A DNA stretch of 64,000 bases from CAVXYG01 sp963766005. GTDB lineage: Bacteria > Actinomycetota > Actinomycetes > S36-B12 > GCA-2699445. The DNA lies in assembly GCA_963766005.1 (NCBI GenBank), contig CAVXYG010000008.1, positions 62,001 through 126,000 on the forward strand, read 5' to 3'. The translations under genes and the position numbers were made by a program. This document shows, in pieces, positions 26,010 through 34,600 of this stretch (the stretch's first letter is position 1; each line of letters begins with the position of its first letter). Under the pieces are notes generated by a model. That model was not told the origin of the DNA and ran no database searches. It was given only the letters and a program-made list of their open reading frames with translations.

Positions 26010-26564
26010 GTGGATGTCTCCCATCTCTCCGGCGTGCTGGAGAGGGTGCTGCTCTCGGAGGACCAGATCAGGGCACGGGTCGAGGAGATGGCGGCCCAGA
26101 TCGCATCGGACTACCGCGACCGCCCGCCGCTGCTCGTCGGTGTGCTCAAGGGCGCCGCGATGATCATGGCGGACCTGTCGCGGGCACTGCCGATGTCGGT
26201 GGAGATGGACTGGATGGCCGTGTCTTCCTACGGGTCGGGTACGACATCGTCCGGCGTGGTGCGCATCCTCAAGGATCTGGACGCCGACATCACCGGACGC
26301 GACGTCATCATCGTGGAGGACATCCTGGACTCCGGACTGACGCTGAAATGGCTGCTGCGGAACCTCAAGTCCCGCGGGCCGGCGTCGTTGGAGGTCTGCA
26401 CCCTGCTGCGCAAGCCCGATGCGGTGAAGGTCAGTATCCGCCCCAAGTACGTCGGGTTCGACATTCCGAACGAGTTCGTCGTGGGCTACGGCCTGGACTA
26501 CGCGGGCCAGTACCGCAATCTGCGGGGCGTCGGGACGCTGTCCCCCCGCGTCTACAATGCTTAG
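26010..26564 (+). CDS. hpt: Hypoxanthine phosphoribosyltransferase
   Basis: A 184-residue purine salvage enzyme. The PRPP-binding motif VIIVEDILDSGLTL, the flexible-loop region SSYGSGTTSSG and the purine-binding VGFDIPNEFVVGYGLDY are all intact. GTG 26010 is preceded by AGGAG. It is the last gene before the 160-bp ftsH leader. Confidence 0.93.
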   Translation: MDVSHLSGVLERVLLSEDQIRARVEEMAAQIASDYRDRPPLLVGVLKGAAMIMADLSRALPMSVEMDWMAVSSYGSGTTSSGVVRILKDLDADITGRDVIIVEDILDSGLTLKWLLRNLKSRGPASLEVCTLLRKPDAVKVSIRPKYVGFDIPNEFVVGYGLDYAGQYRNLRGVGTLSPRVYNA

Positions 26565-26691
26565 CAGCGCACGTCGTGCGCTTCGCCCAGAGCGCAGCCG
26601 ACGCCGATGCCGATGACGCCAGCGTGACGCATCATCGTTGGAGAAGGGTGGCCGCTCTGCGTGCGCTGGCCATGATGTATCCGCTGTTAGA

Positions 26692-26724
26692 GGGAGGAGC
26701 GGGCCTCCGGCCCGCGCGAACATA
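26692..26724 (+). promoter_or_regulatory. ftsH leader: Shine-Dalgarno plus hairpin placed between it and the start codon
   Basis: A strong GGGAGGAG (26692-26699) lies about 27 nt before the GTG, too far to act directly. Between them GCGGGCC (26699-26705) and GGCCCGC (26709-26715) form a perfect 7-bp stem with a TCC loop. Folding it brings the Shine-Dalgarno to ~10 nt from the start. Alternatively CCTCC (26704-26708) can pair with GGAGG (26693-26697) and hide the ribosome-binding site. A translational switch is inferred. Confidence 0.5.
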
Positions 26725-28809
26725 GTGAAGCGACTCACCCGCGGACCACTGCCATGGATCCTTTTCGCGATCCTGATGGTCATCATCGCCACGACCGTGT
26801 TCAGCGACTTCGGCGGTCCCGAGGAGGTGAGCACGAGCACGGCGGTGCAGGCGATCCAGGACGACAAGGTCGCCGAGGCCACGCTGGTGGACAAGGAGCA
26901 GCGGATCCAGCTCACGCTGGACGACGGCAGCGAGCTCACCAGCAAGTACATCGACGGCCAGGGCGTCGTGCTGCAGGAGCTGCTGCAGGAGAAGGTCGAC
27001 AGCGGCCAGTTGGCCGACGGGTACACCATCGACGTGCCGACCGAGAGCCTGCTGATCACGCTCGTGGTCAGCGTCCTGCCGATCCTGCTGATCCTCGGCC
27101 TGCTGTTCTTCTTCCTCAGCAGGATGCAGGGCGGCGGCCGACTGATGTCCTTCGGCAAGAGCAAGGCCAAGGTCATCACCAAGGACATGCCGCAGACGAC
27201 GTTCGCCGACGTGGCCGGTGCCGACGAAGCCGTGCAGGAACTGCATGAGATCAAGGAATTCCTCGAGGACCCGGAGAAGTTTCAGCGGGTGGGGGCCAAG
27301 ATCCCCAAGGGAGTGCTGCTCTACGGCCCGCCGGGGACCGGCAAGACCCTGCTCGCGCGCGCGGTCGCGGGGGAGGCGGGGGTCCCGTTCTACTCGATCT
27401 CCGGCTCGGACTTCGTGGAGATGTTCGTGGGCGTCGGCGCGAGCCGGGTGCGCGACCTCTTCGAGCAGGCCAAGCAGAACGCCCCGGCGATTGTCTTCGT
27501 CGACGAGATCGATGCCGTGGGACGGCACCGCGGCGCCGGCCTCGGCGGCGGCCACGACGAGCGCGAACAGACGCTGAACCAGCTGCTTGTCGAGATGGAC
27601 GGCTTCGACGTCAACGTCTCGGTCATCCTCATCGCGGCCACGAACCGGCCCGACATCCTGGACCCGGCCCTGTTGCGTCCCGGCCGCTTCGACCGGCAGA
27701 TCGGCGTGGACCGCCCGGACCTCAACGGCCGCGAGCAGATCCTGCGGGTCCACGCCAAGGGCAAGCCGGTCGGTCCGGACGTCGATCTGCGCGCTGTTGC
27801 GCGCCGCACACCCGGCTTCACCGGAGCCGACCTGGCGAACGTGCTCAACGAGGCGGCCCTGCTGACCGCCCGGCAGAACCAGACACTGATCGACAACAGC
27901 ACCCTCGATGAGGCCATCGACCGGGTCATCGCCGGTCCGCAGCGCAGCAGCCGCGTGATGGACCAGCGAGAGAAGCTCATCACGGCCTACCACGAGGGCG
28001 GGCACGCGCTGGTGGCCGCGGCGCTGCCGGGCAACGACCCGGTGCACAAGATCACGATCCTGCCCCGAGGGCGGGCGCTGGGCTACACGATGGTGCTGCC
28101 CGAGGAGGAGAAGCACTCGACCACGCGAACGGACATGCAGAACCAGTTGGCCTACATGCTCGGCGGCCGAGCGGCTGAGGAGCTGATCTTCCACGACCCC
28201 ACGACCGGGGCCTCGAACGACATCGAGAAGGCCACCGGTGTGGCCCGGGCGATGGTGACCCAGTACGGCATGACCGAGCGGCTCGGCGCGATCCGCTACG
28301 GCCAGGACAACAGCGAGGTCTTCCTGGGCCGGGACATGGGCCACATGCGCGACTACTCCGAGGACGTCGCCGCGGCCATCGACGAGGAGGTCCGAGCCTT
28401 CATCGAGGCGGCCCACCAGGAGGCCTACGACACCCTCGTGGTCAACAGACCGGTCCTCGACCGGCTGGTGACCGAGCTGCTGGAGAAGGAGACGCTGGAC
28501 AAGGCCGATGTCGCGCGGATCTTCGCCGACCTGGACATGCGGCAGCCGCGCCCGGCCTGGACCGGGTCGGCCAACCGCCAGCCGAGCGCGGAGCCGCCGG
28601 TCGTGGTGCCCATCGGCCAGGTGCCCGACGAGCAGGCCGGCGCGGTCGGGGCTCACGTGGGCGGGGGCAGCGCGCCCCCGGCGGGGACCGGTCAGGGCGA
28701 CGGCGGATCGCCGACCGGTTCCGGGTCGAACGGCAGCAGTCCGTCCGGTCGCCACGGCACCGCTCCGCCGGGCGGCTGGCCGCCGCCAGCGCCGGACGAC
28801 CGCGTGTGA
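26725..28809 (+). CDS. ftsH: ATP-dependent zinc metalloprotease FtsH
   Basis: A 694-residue membrane-bound AAA+ protease that extracts and degrades membrane and regulatory proteins. Two transmembrane helices (~residues 9-27 and ~113-133) flank a short extracytoplasmic domain. Walker A GPPGTGKT, Walker B IVFVDEIDAVG, SRH segment ATNRPDILDPALLRPGRFD and the zinc site HEGGH (HExxH) are intact. The C-terminal ~80 residues are a disordered Gly/Pro/Ser-rich tail. GTG 26725 is taken from the conserved N-terminus. It heads the ftsH-folate cluster. Confidence 0.95.
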   Translation: MKRLTRGPLPWILFAILMVIIATTVFSDFGGPEEVSTSTAVQAIQDDKVAEATLVDKEQRIQLTLDDGSELTSKYIDGQGVVLQELLQEKVDSGQLADGYTIDVPTESLLITLVVSVLPILLILGLLFFFLSRMQGGGRLMSFGKSKAKVITKDMPQTTFADVAGADEAVQELHEIKEFLEDPEKFQRVGAKIPKGVLLYGPPGTGKTLLARAVAGEAGVPFYSISGSDFVEMFVGVGASRVRDLFEQAKQNAPAIVFVDEIDAVGRHRGAGLGGGHDEREQTLNQLLVEMDGFDVNVSVILIAATNRPDILDPALLRPGRFDRQIGVDRPDLNGREQILRVHAKGKPVGPDVDLRAVARRTPGFTGADLANVLNEAALLTARQNQTLIDNSTLDEAIDRVIAGPQRSSRVMDQREKLITAYHEGGHALVAAALPGNDPVHKITILPRGRALGYTMVLPEEEKHSTTRTDMQNQLAYMLGGRAAEELIFHDPTTGASNDIEKATGVARAMVTQYGMTERLGAIRYGQDNSEVFLGRDMGHMRDYSEDVAAAIDEEVRAFIEAAHQEAYDTLVVNRPVLDRLVTELLEKETLDKADVARIFADLDMRQPRPAWTGSANRQPSAEPPVVVPIGQVPDEQAGAVGAHVGGGSAPPAGTGQGDGGSPTGSGSNGSSPSGRHGTAPPGGWPPPAPDDRV

Positions 28810-28836
28810 GGGCAAGGCAAGAGGATGGGAGGCGCC

Positions 28837-29430
28837 GTGGATGAGCAAGGCTCGCACGAGATCCGATCGGTCGACACCGCCCGTGTCGAGGCCGCGGTCC
28901 GCGAACTGCTGATCGCGATCGGCGAGGATCCTGACCGCGACGGGCTGCTGGAGACGCCGGCGCGCGTTGCCCGGGCCTACGCCGAGGTCTTCGCCGGGCT
29001 GCGGCAGGATCCCAGGGACGTGCTGAGCACGACGTTCGACCTGAGCCACGACGAGCTCGTCCTCGTGAAGGACATCGAGATCTACTCCACCTGCGAGCAC
29101 CACCTCGTCCCGTTCCACGGGGTGGCCCACGTCGGGTACATCCCGAACCCCGACGGCCGCATCACCGGGCTGAGCAAGCTGGCCCGGCTCGTGGACATCT
29201 ACGCCAAGCGCCCGCAGGTGCAGGAGCGGCTCACCACGCAGGTCGCCGATGCGTTGGAGTCGGTCCTGGAACCGCTCGGTGTCATCGTCGTCATCGAGTG
29301 CGAGCACCTGTGCATGTCGATGCGCGGCATCCGCAAGCCCGGGTCCCGGACCGTCACCAGCGCCGTGCGCGGGCAGTTGCGCGATCCGGCGAGCCGTGCC
29401 GAGGCGATGTCGCTGATCCTCGGAGCCTGA
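28837..29430 (+). CDS. folE: GTP cyclohydrolase I
   Basis: A 197-residue enzyme converting GTP to dihydroneopterin triphosphate, the first folate step. Zinc ligands lie in STCEHHLVPFHG and ECEHLCMSMRG; GLSKLARLVDIYAKRPQVQE is the family core. GTG 28837 has GGGAGG 4 nt upstream; ATG 28825 is an in-frame alternative but has almost no room for a ribosome-binding sequence. It is followed 2 bp later by folP. Confidence 0.94.
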   Translation: MDEQGSHEIRSVDTARVEAAVRELLIAIGEDPDRDGLLETPARVARAYAEVFAGLRQDPRDVLSTTFDLSHDELVLVKDIEIYSTCEHHLVPFHGVAHVGYIPNPDGRITGLSKLARLVDIYAKRPQVQERLTTQVADALESVLEPLGVIVVIECEHLCMSMRGIRKPGSRTVTSAVRGQLRDPASRAEAMSLILGA

Positions 29431-29432
29431 CC

Positions 29433-30371
29433 GTGGCGGGACTGGCGTTCGCGCCGATGACCGGTCCGCCGGGCGGCCTGCCGGAGCCGTTGGCGGCGTT
29501 GCGGCGCACCGCTGTCATGGGGATCCTCAACGCCACGCCGGACTCGTTCTCCGATGGCGGCCGCTTCCTGAACGTGGCTGCGGCCCGGGCGCACGCCGAG
29601 GCGATGGCCGCCGCGGGCGCAGACCTCATCGATGTCGGCGGCGAGTCGACACGGCCCGGCGCCCGGCGCGTGGACCGCGAGGAGGAGGCGGCCCGGGTGC
29701 TCCCCGTGGTCGCGGCCGTGCGAGGCCTCGGTGTTCCCATCAGCATCGACACGATGCACGCAGCGACGGCGCGCGCGGCGGTGGCCGCCGGCGCGGTGAT
29801 GGTGAACGACGTCAGCGGTGGTGCCGCCGACCCCGCGATGCTGGCCACGGTCGCCGATCTCGGTGTGCCGTACGTCGCGATGCACTGGCGCGGGCACAGC
29901 GATCGGATGCGGGACCTCGCCCGGTACGACGACGTGGTCGCCGACGTGAGGCGCGAGCTGGCCGAACGCATTCGGGCTGCGCGGGTGGCGGGGATCGCAC
30001 CCGACCGTCTCGTTGTCGACCCGGGCCTCGGCTTCGCGAAGGACGGCCCCGACAACTGGCGGCTGCTCGCCGAGCTGGACCGGCTCGCGCCGAGCGGCCT
30101 ACCGATCCTCGTCGGGGCCTCGCGCAAGCGTTTCCTCGGCGCGCTGCTGGCCGACGAAGACGGGGCGCCGCGGCCCGTGGGCCGGCGCGAGGCAGCCTCG
30201 GCGTCGTTGTCGGCGTTGGCCGCGGCGGCCGGTGCCTGGTGCGTTCGAGTGCATGATGTGGCGGCAAGCGCCGATGCGGTCCGCGTTGCCGCAGCGTGGC
30301 GGGACGCCCTGCCCGGCGCGACGCCAGCGTCCGAGCGCGGTCCAGATGTGGAACAGGGAGTGAGACGGTGA
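29433..30371 (+). CDS. folP: Dihydropteroate synthase
   Basis: A 312-residue enzyme joining pterin pyrophosphate to p-aminobenzoate. MGILNATPDSFSDGG, GADLIDVGGESTRPGA, ISIDTMHA, VNDVSGG and the C-terminal pterin/phosphate loop SRKRFLG are visible. This is the sulfonamide target in the family. Start GTG 29433 lies 2 bp after the folE stop; ATG 29457 is a possible later start. Its stop overlaps folB by GTGA. Confidence 0.93.
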   Translation: MAGLAFAPMTGPPGGLPEPLAALRRTAVMGILNATPDSFSDGGRFLNVAAARAHAEAMAAAGADLIDVGGESTRPGARRVDREEEAARVLPVVAAVRGLGVPISIDTMHAATARAAVAAGAVMVNDVSGGAADPAMLATVADLGVPYVAMHWRGHSDRMRDLARYDDVVADVRRELAERIRAARVAGIAPDRLVVDPGLGFAKDGPDNWRLLAELDRLAPSGLPILVGASRKRFLGALLADEDGAPRPVGRREAASASLSALAAAAGAWCVRVHDVAASADAVRVAAAWRDALPGATPASERGPDVEQGVRR

Positions 30372-30748
30372 GCGACGAATTCGGCGAGGGATTGGACACG
30401 ATCCGCCTCACGGGCATCCGCGGGTACGGCTTCCACGGCGTGCTGGCCGCCGAGCGCGAGCTCGGCCAGGAGTTCGTCGTGGACGTGGCGCTCGCCCTGT
30501 CCGTGGCAGCCGCGGCGGAATCCGACGATCTGTCCGCCACCGCCGACTACGGCACCGCCGCTGTGGCGGTGCACGACCGCATCACCGGCCAGCCGTTCGC
30601 GCTGATCGAGGCGCTGGCCGGCACCATCGCCCAGGACTGCTTGCACTACCGGGGCGTGGCGGCGGTCCGGGTGACGGTCCATAAGCCCCAGGCGCCGGTT
30701 CCGGTGCCGTTCGACGACATCAGCGTGACTGTGACCCGGCGCCGGTGA
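30368..30748 (+). CDS. folB: Dihydroneopterin aldolase
   Basis: A 126-residue enzyme cleaving dihydroneopterin to hydroxymethyl-dihydropterin. GIRGYGFHGVLAAERELGQEFVVD, DYGTAAVAV, IEALAGTIA and the late Lys in VHKPQAPVPV match the family. GTG 30368 has GGGAG 7 nt upstream and overlaps folP; its stop overlaps folK. Confidence 0.92.
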   Translation: MSDEFGEGLDTIRLTGIRGYGFHGVLAAERELGQEFVVDVALALSVAAAAESDDLSATADYGTAAVAVHDRITGQPFALIEALAGTIAQDCLHYRGVAAVRVTVHKPQAPVPVPFDDISVTVTRRR

Positions 30749-31278
30749 TGGACCGCGTTGTCGCCTTCGGCCTCGGAGCCAACCTCGGCGATGCCGTCGG
30801 CGCGCTGCGCGGTGCGGTCGCCGCGATCGGCGCCCAGCCGGATGTCGCAGTCCGGCGCGTCTCCTCGCTCTACCGCACCGCCCCGGTCGGCGGGCCCGAC
30901 CAGCCGGACTTCACCAACGCCGTGCTGGTGGCCAGCTCCGCAGCCGATCCGCAGCAGCTCCTCCGGATCGCGCACGAGGCCGAGGACCGCTACGGGCGGA
31001 CCCGCGAGGTCCGGTGGGGGCCGCGCACCCTGGACGTGGACCTGCTCGCGGTCGGCGATCTGGTCAGCGACACCCCCGGGCTCACGCTGCCGCACCCCCG
31101 GGCGCACCTGCGCGGATTCGTGCTGCTGCCCTGGGCGGAGGTCGATCCGGCGTTCGTGGTCCCGGGACGCGGGCCGGTGGCGGATCTGGCGGCGACGCTG
31201 CCCGCGGTTGAGCTGCGCGGAGTGTCGCGCCTGCCCGGCGGGAGCGCGTGGGCCACGTCACTGCAGGAGCAGTCATGA
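30745..31278 (+). CDS. folK: 2-amino-4-hydroxy-6-hydroxymethyldihydropteridine pyrophosphokinase
   Basis: A 177-residue enzyme that pyrophosphorylates hydroxymethyl-dihydropterin using ATP. GLGANLGD, YRTAPVGGPDQPDFTNAV and the signature WGPRTLDVDLL with metal-binding Asp residues are intact. GTG 30745 or the adjacent ATG 30748 can start it; both overlap folB. It ends in an ATGA overlap with the DUF3180 gene. Confidence 0.93.
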   Translation: MMDRVVAFGLGANLGDAVGALRGAVAAIGAQPDVAVRRVSSLYRTAPVGGPDQPDFTNAVLVASSAADPQQLLRIAHEAEDRYGRTREVRWGPRTLDVDLLAVGDLVSDTPGLTLPHPRAHLRGFVLLPWAEVDPAFVVPGRGPVADLAATLPAVELRGVSRLPGGSAWATSLQEQS

Positions 31279-31808
31279 CGCCGACACCGATGCGCACCCT
31301 CGCCAAGATCGCCTTCGCCGCGCTCGCCGCGGGATGGGCTCTGGTCGCGCTGGTCGACCTGCTGGCACAACGGCTCCTGCAAGTCCCGTGGGCGGCGGTC
31401 GGCGCACTGGCGCTGATGGCCGTCTCGCTGCTCGCCTGGACGCTGCTGGCGCGGCCCAGGCTGCTCGGCAAGCCCGGGCGGGCGCCGTTGGACCCGATCG
31501 TCGCCACCCGCAGCGCAGCACTGGCGCTGGCCGCGTCCCGCGCGGGCTCCGCCGTGCTCGGCTTCTACGCCGGTGTCGCCCTCGGCCTGATGCCGGCCTG
31601 GGACACCCCCGCGGGCCGCGATTATGCTCTGGCCGCAGGCGGATGCGCCCTGGCAAGCCTCCTGCTGGTGGGTGCTGCGCTGTGGCTGGAGTCGCTGTGC
31701 CGACTGCGCGGCGGGGACGACGAGGACGCCGCAGAGCCGGGCCGTCCCAGCCCAGGCCAAGCCTCCGGCGAAGCAGCAACCCGGGCCGCGCGTAGGCTGG
31801 CCCCATGA
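31275..31808 (+). CDS. DUF3180 membrane protein
   Basis: A 177-residue protein with four predicted transmembrane helices and a charged C-terminal tail (RGGDDEDAAEPGR). The central ATRSAALALAASRAGSAVLGFYAG block and the position directly behind folK identify the actinobacterial DUF3180 family. Function unknown; co-translation with folK through ATGA suggests a link with the pathway or simply a conserved operon. Confidence 0.85.
   Translation: MTPTPMRTLAKIAFAALAAGWALVALVDLLAQRLLQVPWAAVGALALMAVSLLAWTLLARPRLLGKPGRAPLDPIVATRSAALALAASRAGSAVLGFYAGVALGLMPAWDTPAGRDYALAAGGCALASLLLVGAALWLESLCRLRGGDDEDAAEPGRPSPGQASGEAATRAARRLAP
31793..31798 (+). promoter_or_regulatory. Putative internal -10 element (TAGGCT) before the 100-residue protein gene
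   Basis: TAGGCT ends 6 nt before ATG 31805 and lies inside the end of the DUF3180 gene, so the small gene may have its own leaderless transcript. Confidence 0.4.
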
Positions 31809-32107
31809 CCCATCAGCCCGCCGCCGACGACGGACTCGAGGCCCTGCCCTACGCGGAGCTCCACGAGCGCGCCTTCCACCTCGCGCAGAAGCGTCGCGAC
31901 GTCGGCTTCTTCGTCGATCTGTACAACCACACCCAGGCTGCCCACGCCGCAGCGACCGAGGGCGGATCGCTTGGCGACCTGTCCGGTTCGTTGATGGACT
32001 TGGTGGAAGCCACCCGGGAAGCGTTCGGAGACGATCCGGACCCCGAGCTGGAACCGCTGTTCCGGGCACGCTTCGTCACCTACCTGCGCGAGCACGGCCA
32101 GTCCTGA
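31805..32107 (+). CDS. Conserved actinobacterial hypothetical protein
   Basis: A 100-residue acidic, mostly helical soluble protein. The core YAELHERAFHLAQKRRDVGF and DPELEPLFRARFVTYLREHG looks conserved and well composed, unlike shadow frames, but I do not recognise a characterised family. ATGA overlap with the DUF3180 gene places it last in the ftsH-folate operon; a hairpin follows 3 nt after its stop. Confidence 0.7.
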   Translation: MTHQPAADDGLEALPYAELHERAFHLAQKRRDVGFFVDLYNHTQAAHAAATEGGSLGDLSGSLMDLVEATREAFGDDPDPELEPLFRARFVTYLREHGQS

Positions 32108-32110
32108 CAC

Positions 32111-32126
32111 CCTCGGGCAGCCGAGG
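32111..32126 (+). terminator. Hairpin ending the folate operon
   Basis: CCTCGG (32111-32116) and CCGAGG (32121-32126) pair perfectly around GCAG, 3 nt after the stop. Lies between convergent genes and could act in both directions. Confidence 0.5.
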
Positions 32127-32204
32127 ATGTCGATGCCGTCCCAAGCCTGAAGCGTCCCTCGGGTGCTCGGCCGTCGCGCGCCGGCTGCTCGGTGCCGCTG
32201 CGAG

Positions 32205-33188
32205 TCAGGCGGCGTCCGCGTCGCGGGCGAGGATCCGGCGCACGGCGTCGAAGTCCACGGTGCCAACCTCGCGGCCGTCTCCGTCCAGGACCAGGCCGCG
32301 CCCGCTGGGCGACTCCAGCAGGGCCACCGCGGCGTCCCGCAGCGTGGCGCCCTCCCGGACCACCGGCAGCTGCTCGTCGCCCGGAGCCGGCGGCGCCAGG
32401 ACGTCGCCGTCCACGTGGGTGACGGCCATGAGCTTGATGAGCCGGTCGGCGCCCACGAAGTCGGCGACGAAGTCGTTGACCGGTTGGCCGAGCACTTCGG
32501 TGGGGGTCCCGTGCTGCTCGAGATAGCCGCCCTGCCGCATCACCGCGATCCGGTCGCCCAGCCGCACCGCCTCGTCGATGTCGTGGGTCACCATCACCAC
32601 GGTCTTGGCGACCTTGCCCTGCAGGGCCAGGAACTCCTCCTGCAGGCGATCGCGCGCGATGGGGTCCACGGCGCCGAACGGCTCGTCCATCAGCAGCACC
32701 GGCGGGTCGGCGGCCAATGCCCGGGCGACACCCACGCGCTGCCGCTGCCCGCCGGACAGCTGGTGCGGATAGCGGTCGCCGTACAGGTCCGGTTCCAGAC
32801 CGACGAGGTCCAGCAGCTCATCGACGCGGGTCTGCAGCCGTGCCTTCTTCCAGCCCAGCAGTTCGCAGACCGTGGCGACGTTGCGCCGCACGGTGTAATG
32901 GGGGAAGAGCCCGACGGCCTGGATGACGTACCCGATGCCGCGGCGCAGATCCCGCAGATCGGTCGAGCGCACGTCCTGGCCGTTCACGAGGATCGTGCCG
33001 GCGGTGGGCTCCACGAGACGGTTGATCATCCGCATCGTGGTGGTCTTGCCGCAGCCGGAGGGCCCCACGAGGACGCAGATCTCACCCTCGGCGACATCGA
33101 GGTCCAACTCGTGCACCGCGACGGTCCCGTCGGGGTACTGCTTGGTCACACCCCGCAGCACGATCACGGCGTCTGGGGTAGTTTCCAT
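32205..33188 (-). CDS. Osmoprotectant (glycine betaine/choline/proline) ABC transporter ATPase
   Basis: A 327-residue ATPase. Walker A GPSGCGKTT, Q-loop YVIQAVGLFPH, signature LSGGQRQR, Walker B VLLMDEPFGAVDP and H-loop VTHDIDEA are intact. AVGLFPHYTV and the RLGDRIAVMRQG stretch are typical of the OpuCA/ProV group. The C-terminal ~70 residues resemble one CBS-like module, probably sensing ionic strength. ATG 33188 has GGGAGG 7 nt upstream. Its start is only 3 bp from the divergent permease start. Confidence 0.9.
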   Translation of the reverse strand: METTPDAVIVLRGVTKQYPDGTVAVHELDLDVAEGEICVLVGPSGCGKTTTMRMINRLVEPTAGTILVNGQDVRSTDLRDLRRGIGYVIQAVGLFPHYTVRRNVATVCELLGWKKARLQTRVDELLDLVGLEPDLYGDRYPHQLSGGQRQRVGVARALAADPPVLLMDEPFGAVDPIARDRLQEEFLALQGKVAKTVVMVTHDIDEAVRLGDRIAVMRQGGYLEQHGTPTEVLGQPVNDFVADFVGADRLIKLMAVTHVDGDVLAPPAPGDEQLPVVREGATLRDAAVALLESPSGRGLVLDGDGREVGTVDFDAVRRILARDADAA

Positions 33189-33191
33189 GTC

Positions 33192-33881
33192 ATGTCCTCC
33201 CGGGCCGTCGCTGCGTCCGAGGCAGCGAATCCATGGATCTCCTGGGAGTATGTCGTCTCCCACACCGATGATCTCGCCGCAGCAGGTCGGGAGCACATCT
33301 TCCTGACCGTGACCTCGGTTGCCGGCGCGCTGGTGCTGGCCTTCCCGCTGGCCGTGCTGGTCCGACGCTACCGGAGGCTGCACTCGCCCGTGCTGGGACT
33401 GACCGGAGTGCTCTACACGATCCCCTCGCTGGCGCTGATCTCCCTGTTGTGGCCGATCTTCGGGCTCTCGCCCCTGACCGTGATCATCGCGCTGACGATG
33501 TACGCGCTGCTGGTGGTGCTGCGCAATACCGTCGTCGGGCTCGATGAGATCGACCCGGAGGTCCTCGATGCCGCCCGCGGTATGGGAATGGGCAAGCGGG
33601 GCGTCCTGTGGCGGGTCGAGGTGCCGCTGGCGATGCCGACGATCCTCGCCGGCGTTCGGATCGCCACCGTCTCCACGGTGGGCATGGTGACCGTGGGAGC
33701 GCTCGTCGGCTACGGCGGATTCGGCACGATGATCCTGTCGGGCTTCCAGCAGAATTTCTGGCACGCCCAGATCTTCACCGCCACGGCGGCGTGCGTGCTG
33801 CTGGCGATCGCCTTCGAGTTGGCTCTGCACGCCCTGGAGTGGCTGAGCACGCCCTGGGCACGCGGCCGGGCCGGCGCATGA
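33192..33881 (+). CDS. Osmoprotectant ABC transporter permease (first subunit)
   Basis: A 229-residue membrane protein with six hydrophobic segments. The EAA loop lies in EVLDAARGMGMGKRGVLWRVEVPLA (conserved Ala-Gly-Met region), and VTVGALVGYGGFGTMI matches OpuCB-type permeases. ATG 33192 is the only good start; it lies 3 bp from the divergent ATPase start, so its promoter must be inside that gene. Overlaps the second permease by ATGA. Confidence 0.88.
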   Translation: MSSRAVAASEAANPWISWEYVVSHTDDLAAAGREHIFLTVTSVAGALVLAFPLAVLVRRYRRLHSPVLGLTGVLYTIPSLALISLLWPIFGLSPLTVIIALTMYALLVVLRNTVVGLDEIDPEVLDAARGMGMGKRGVLWRVEVPLAMPTILAGVRIATVSTVGMVTVGALVGYGGFGTMILSGFQQNFWHAQIFTATAACVLLAIAFELALHALEWLSTPWARGRAGA

Positions 33882-34597
33882 ACGTCATCGAGTGGTTCGC
33901 CGATCCGGCCAACTGGACCGGCCCGAACGGCATCCCCGTGCGCACCTGGGAGCAGATCTGGATGAGCCTGCTCGCCATGGGGCTCGCGCTTGTTGTGGCG
34001 ATGCCGGTCGCCCTGACGCTGGGCCATCTGCGCAAAGGCGTGTTCCTGGCCACGAACGTCGGGAACATCGGCCGTGCAGTGCCGACCCTGGGTGTCCTGG
34101 TCATTCTGGCCTCGATCCCCGAGATCGGGGTCGGGAACACCGCTGCGGTGCTGGCGCTGGCGCTGTTCGCCATCCCGCCGCTGCTCACCAACACCTTCCG
34201 CGGGATCGCCAGCGTGGACCCCCAGATCCGGGATGCCGCCCAGGGCATGGGCATGGGCGGCTGGGGGATCTTGTCCCGCGTGGAGATCCCGCTGGCCATG
34301 CCGCTGATCGCCGCGGGGGTGCGCACCGCCACTGTCCAGGTCGTGGCAACCGCATCGCTGGCCGCGCTCGTCGGCGGCGGCGGCCTGGGCCGATACGTGG
34401 TGGACGGCTACGCGCTGCAGGACAACACGCTCATCGTCGCCGGCGCAATCCTCACGGCGGCGATCGCGCTGGTCGCCGAAGGCTTTCTCGCCCTGGGCCA
34501 ACGGATGGCCACCCCGCGCGGTCTGCGCAGCAGCGGCACCCACCAGGAGCAGGAGGGCGCCGCGGTGATGGCGGATGCGCCGACTCCCGCTGGCTGA
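33878..34597 (+). CDS. Osmoprotectant ABC transporter permease (second subunit)
   Basis: A 239-residue membrane protein with five to six hydrophobic segments. RAVPTLGVLVILA, the EAA-like DAAQGMGMGGWGILSRVEIPLAMPL and LAALVGGGGLGRYVVDG are typical of OpuCD-like permeases. Translationally coupled to the first permease. The substrate-binding subunit is encoded separately at 36711-37637. Its end faces the convergent DUF1232 gene 3 bp away. Confidence 0.88.
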   Translation: MNVIEWFADPANWTGPNGIPVRTWEQIWMSLLAMGLALVVAMPVALTLGHLRKGVFLATNVGNIGRAVPTLGVLVILASIPEIGVGNTAAVLALALFAIPPLLTNTFRGIASVDPQIRDAAQGMGMGGWGILSRVEIPLAMPLIAAGVRTATVQVVATASLAALVGGGGLGRYVVDGYALQDNTLIVAGAILTAAIALVAEGFLALGQRMATPRGLRSSGTHQEQEGAAVMADAPTPAG

Positions 34598-34600
34598 GCG

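Noticed and set aside
32205..33830. Long N-terminal extension of the osmoprotectant ATPase
   Set aside because: The extension is antisense to the permease, His/Gln/Arg-rich and without motifs. ATG 33188 has a good ribosome-binding sequence.
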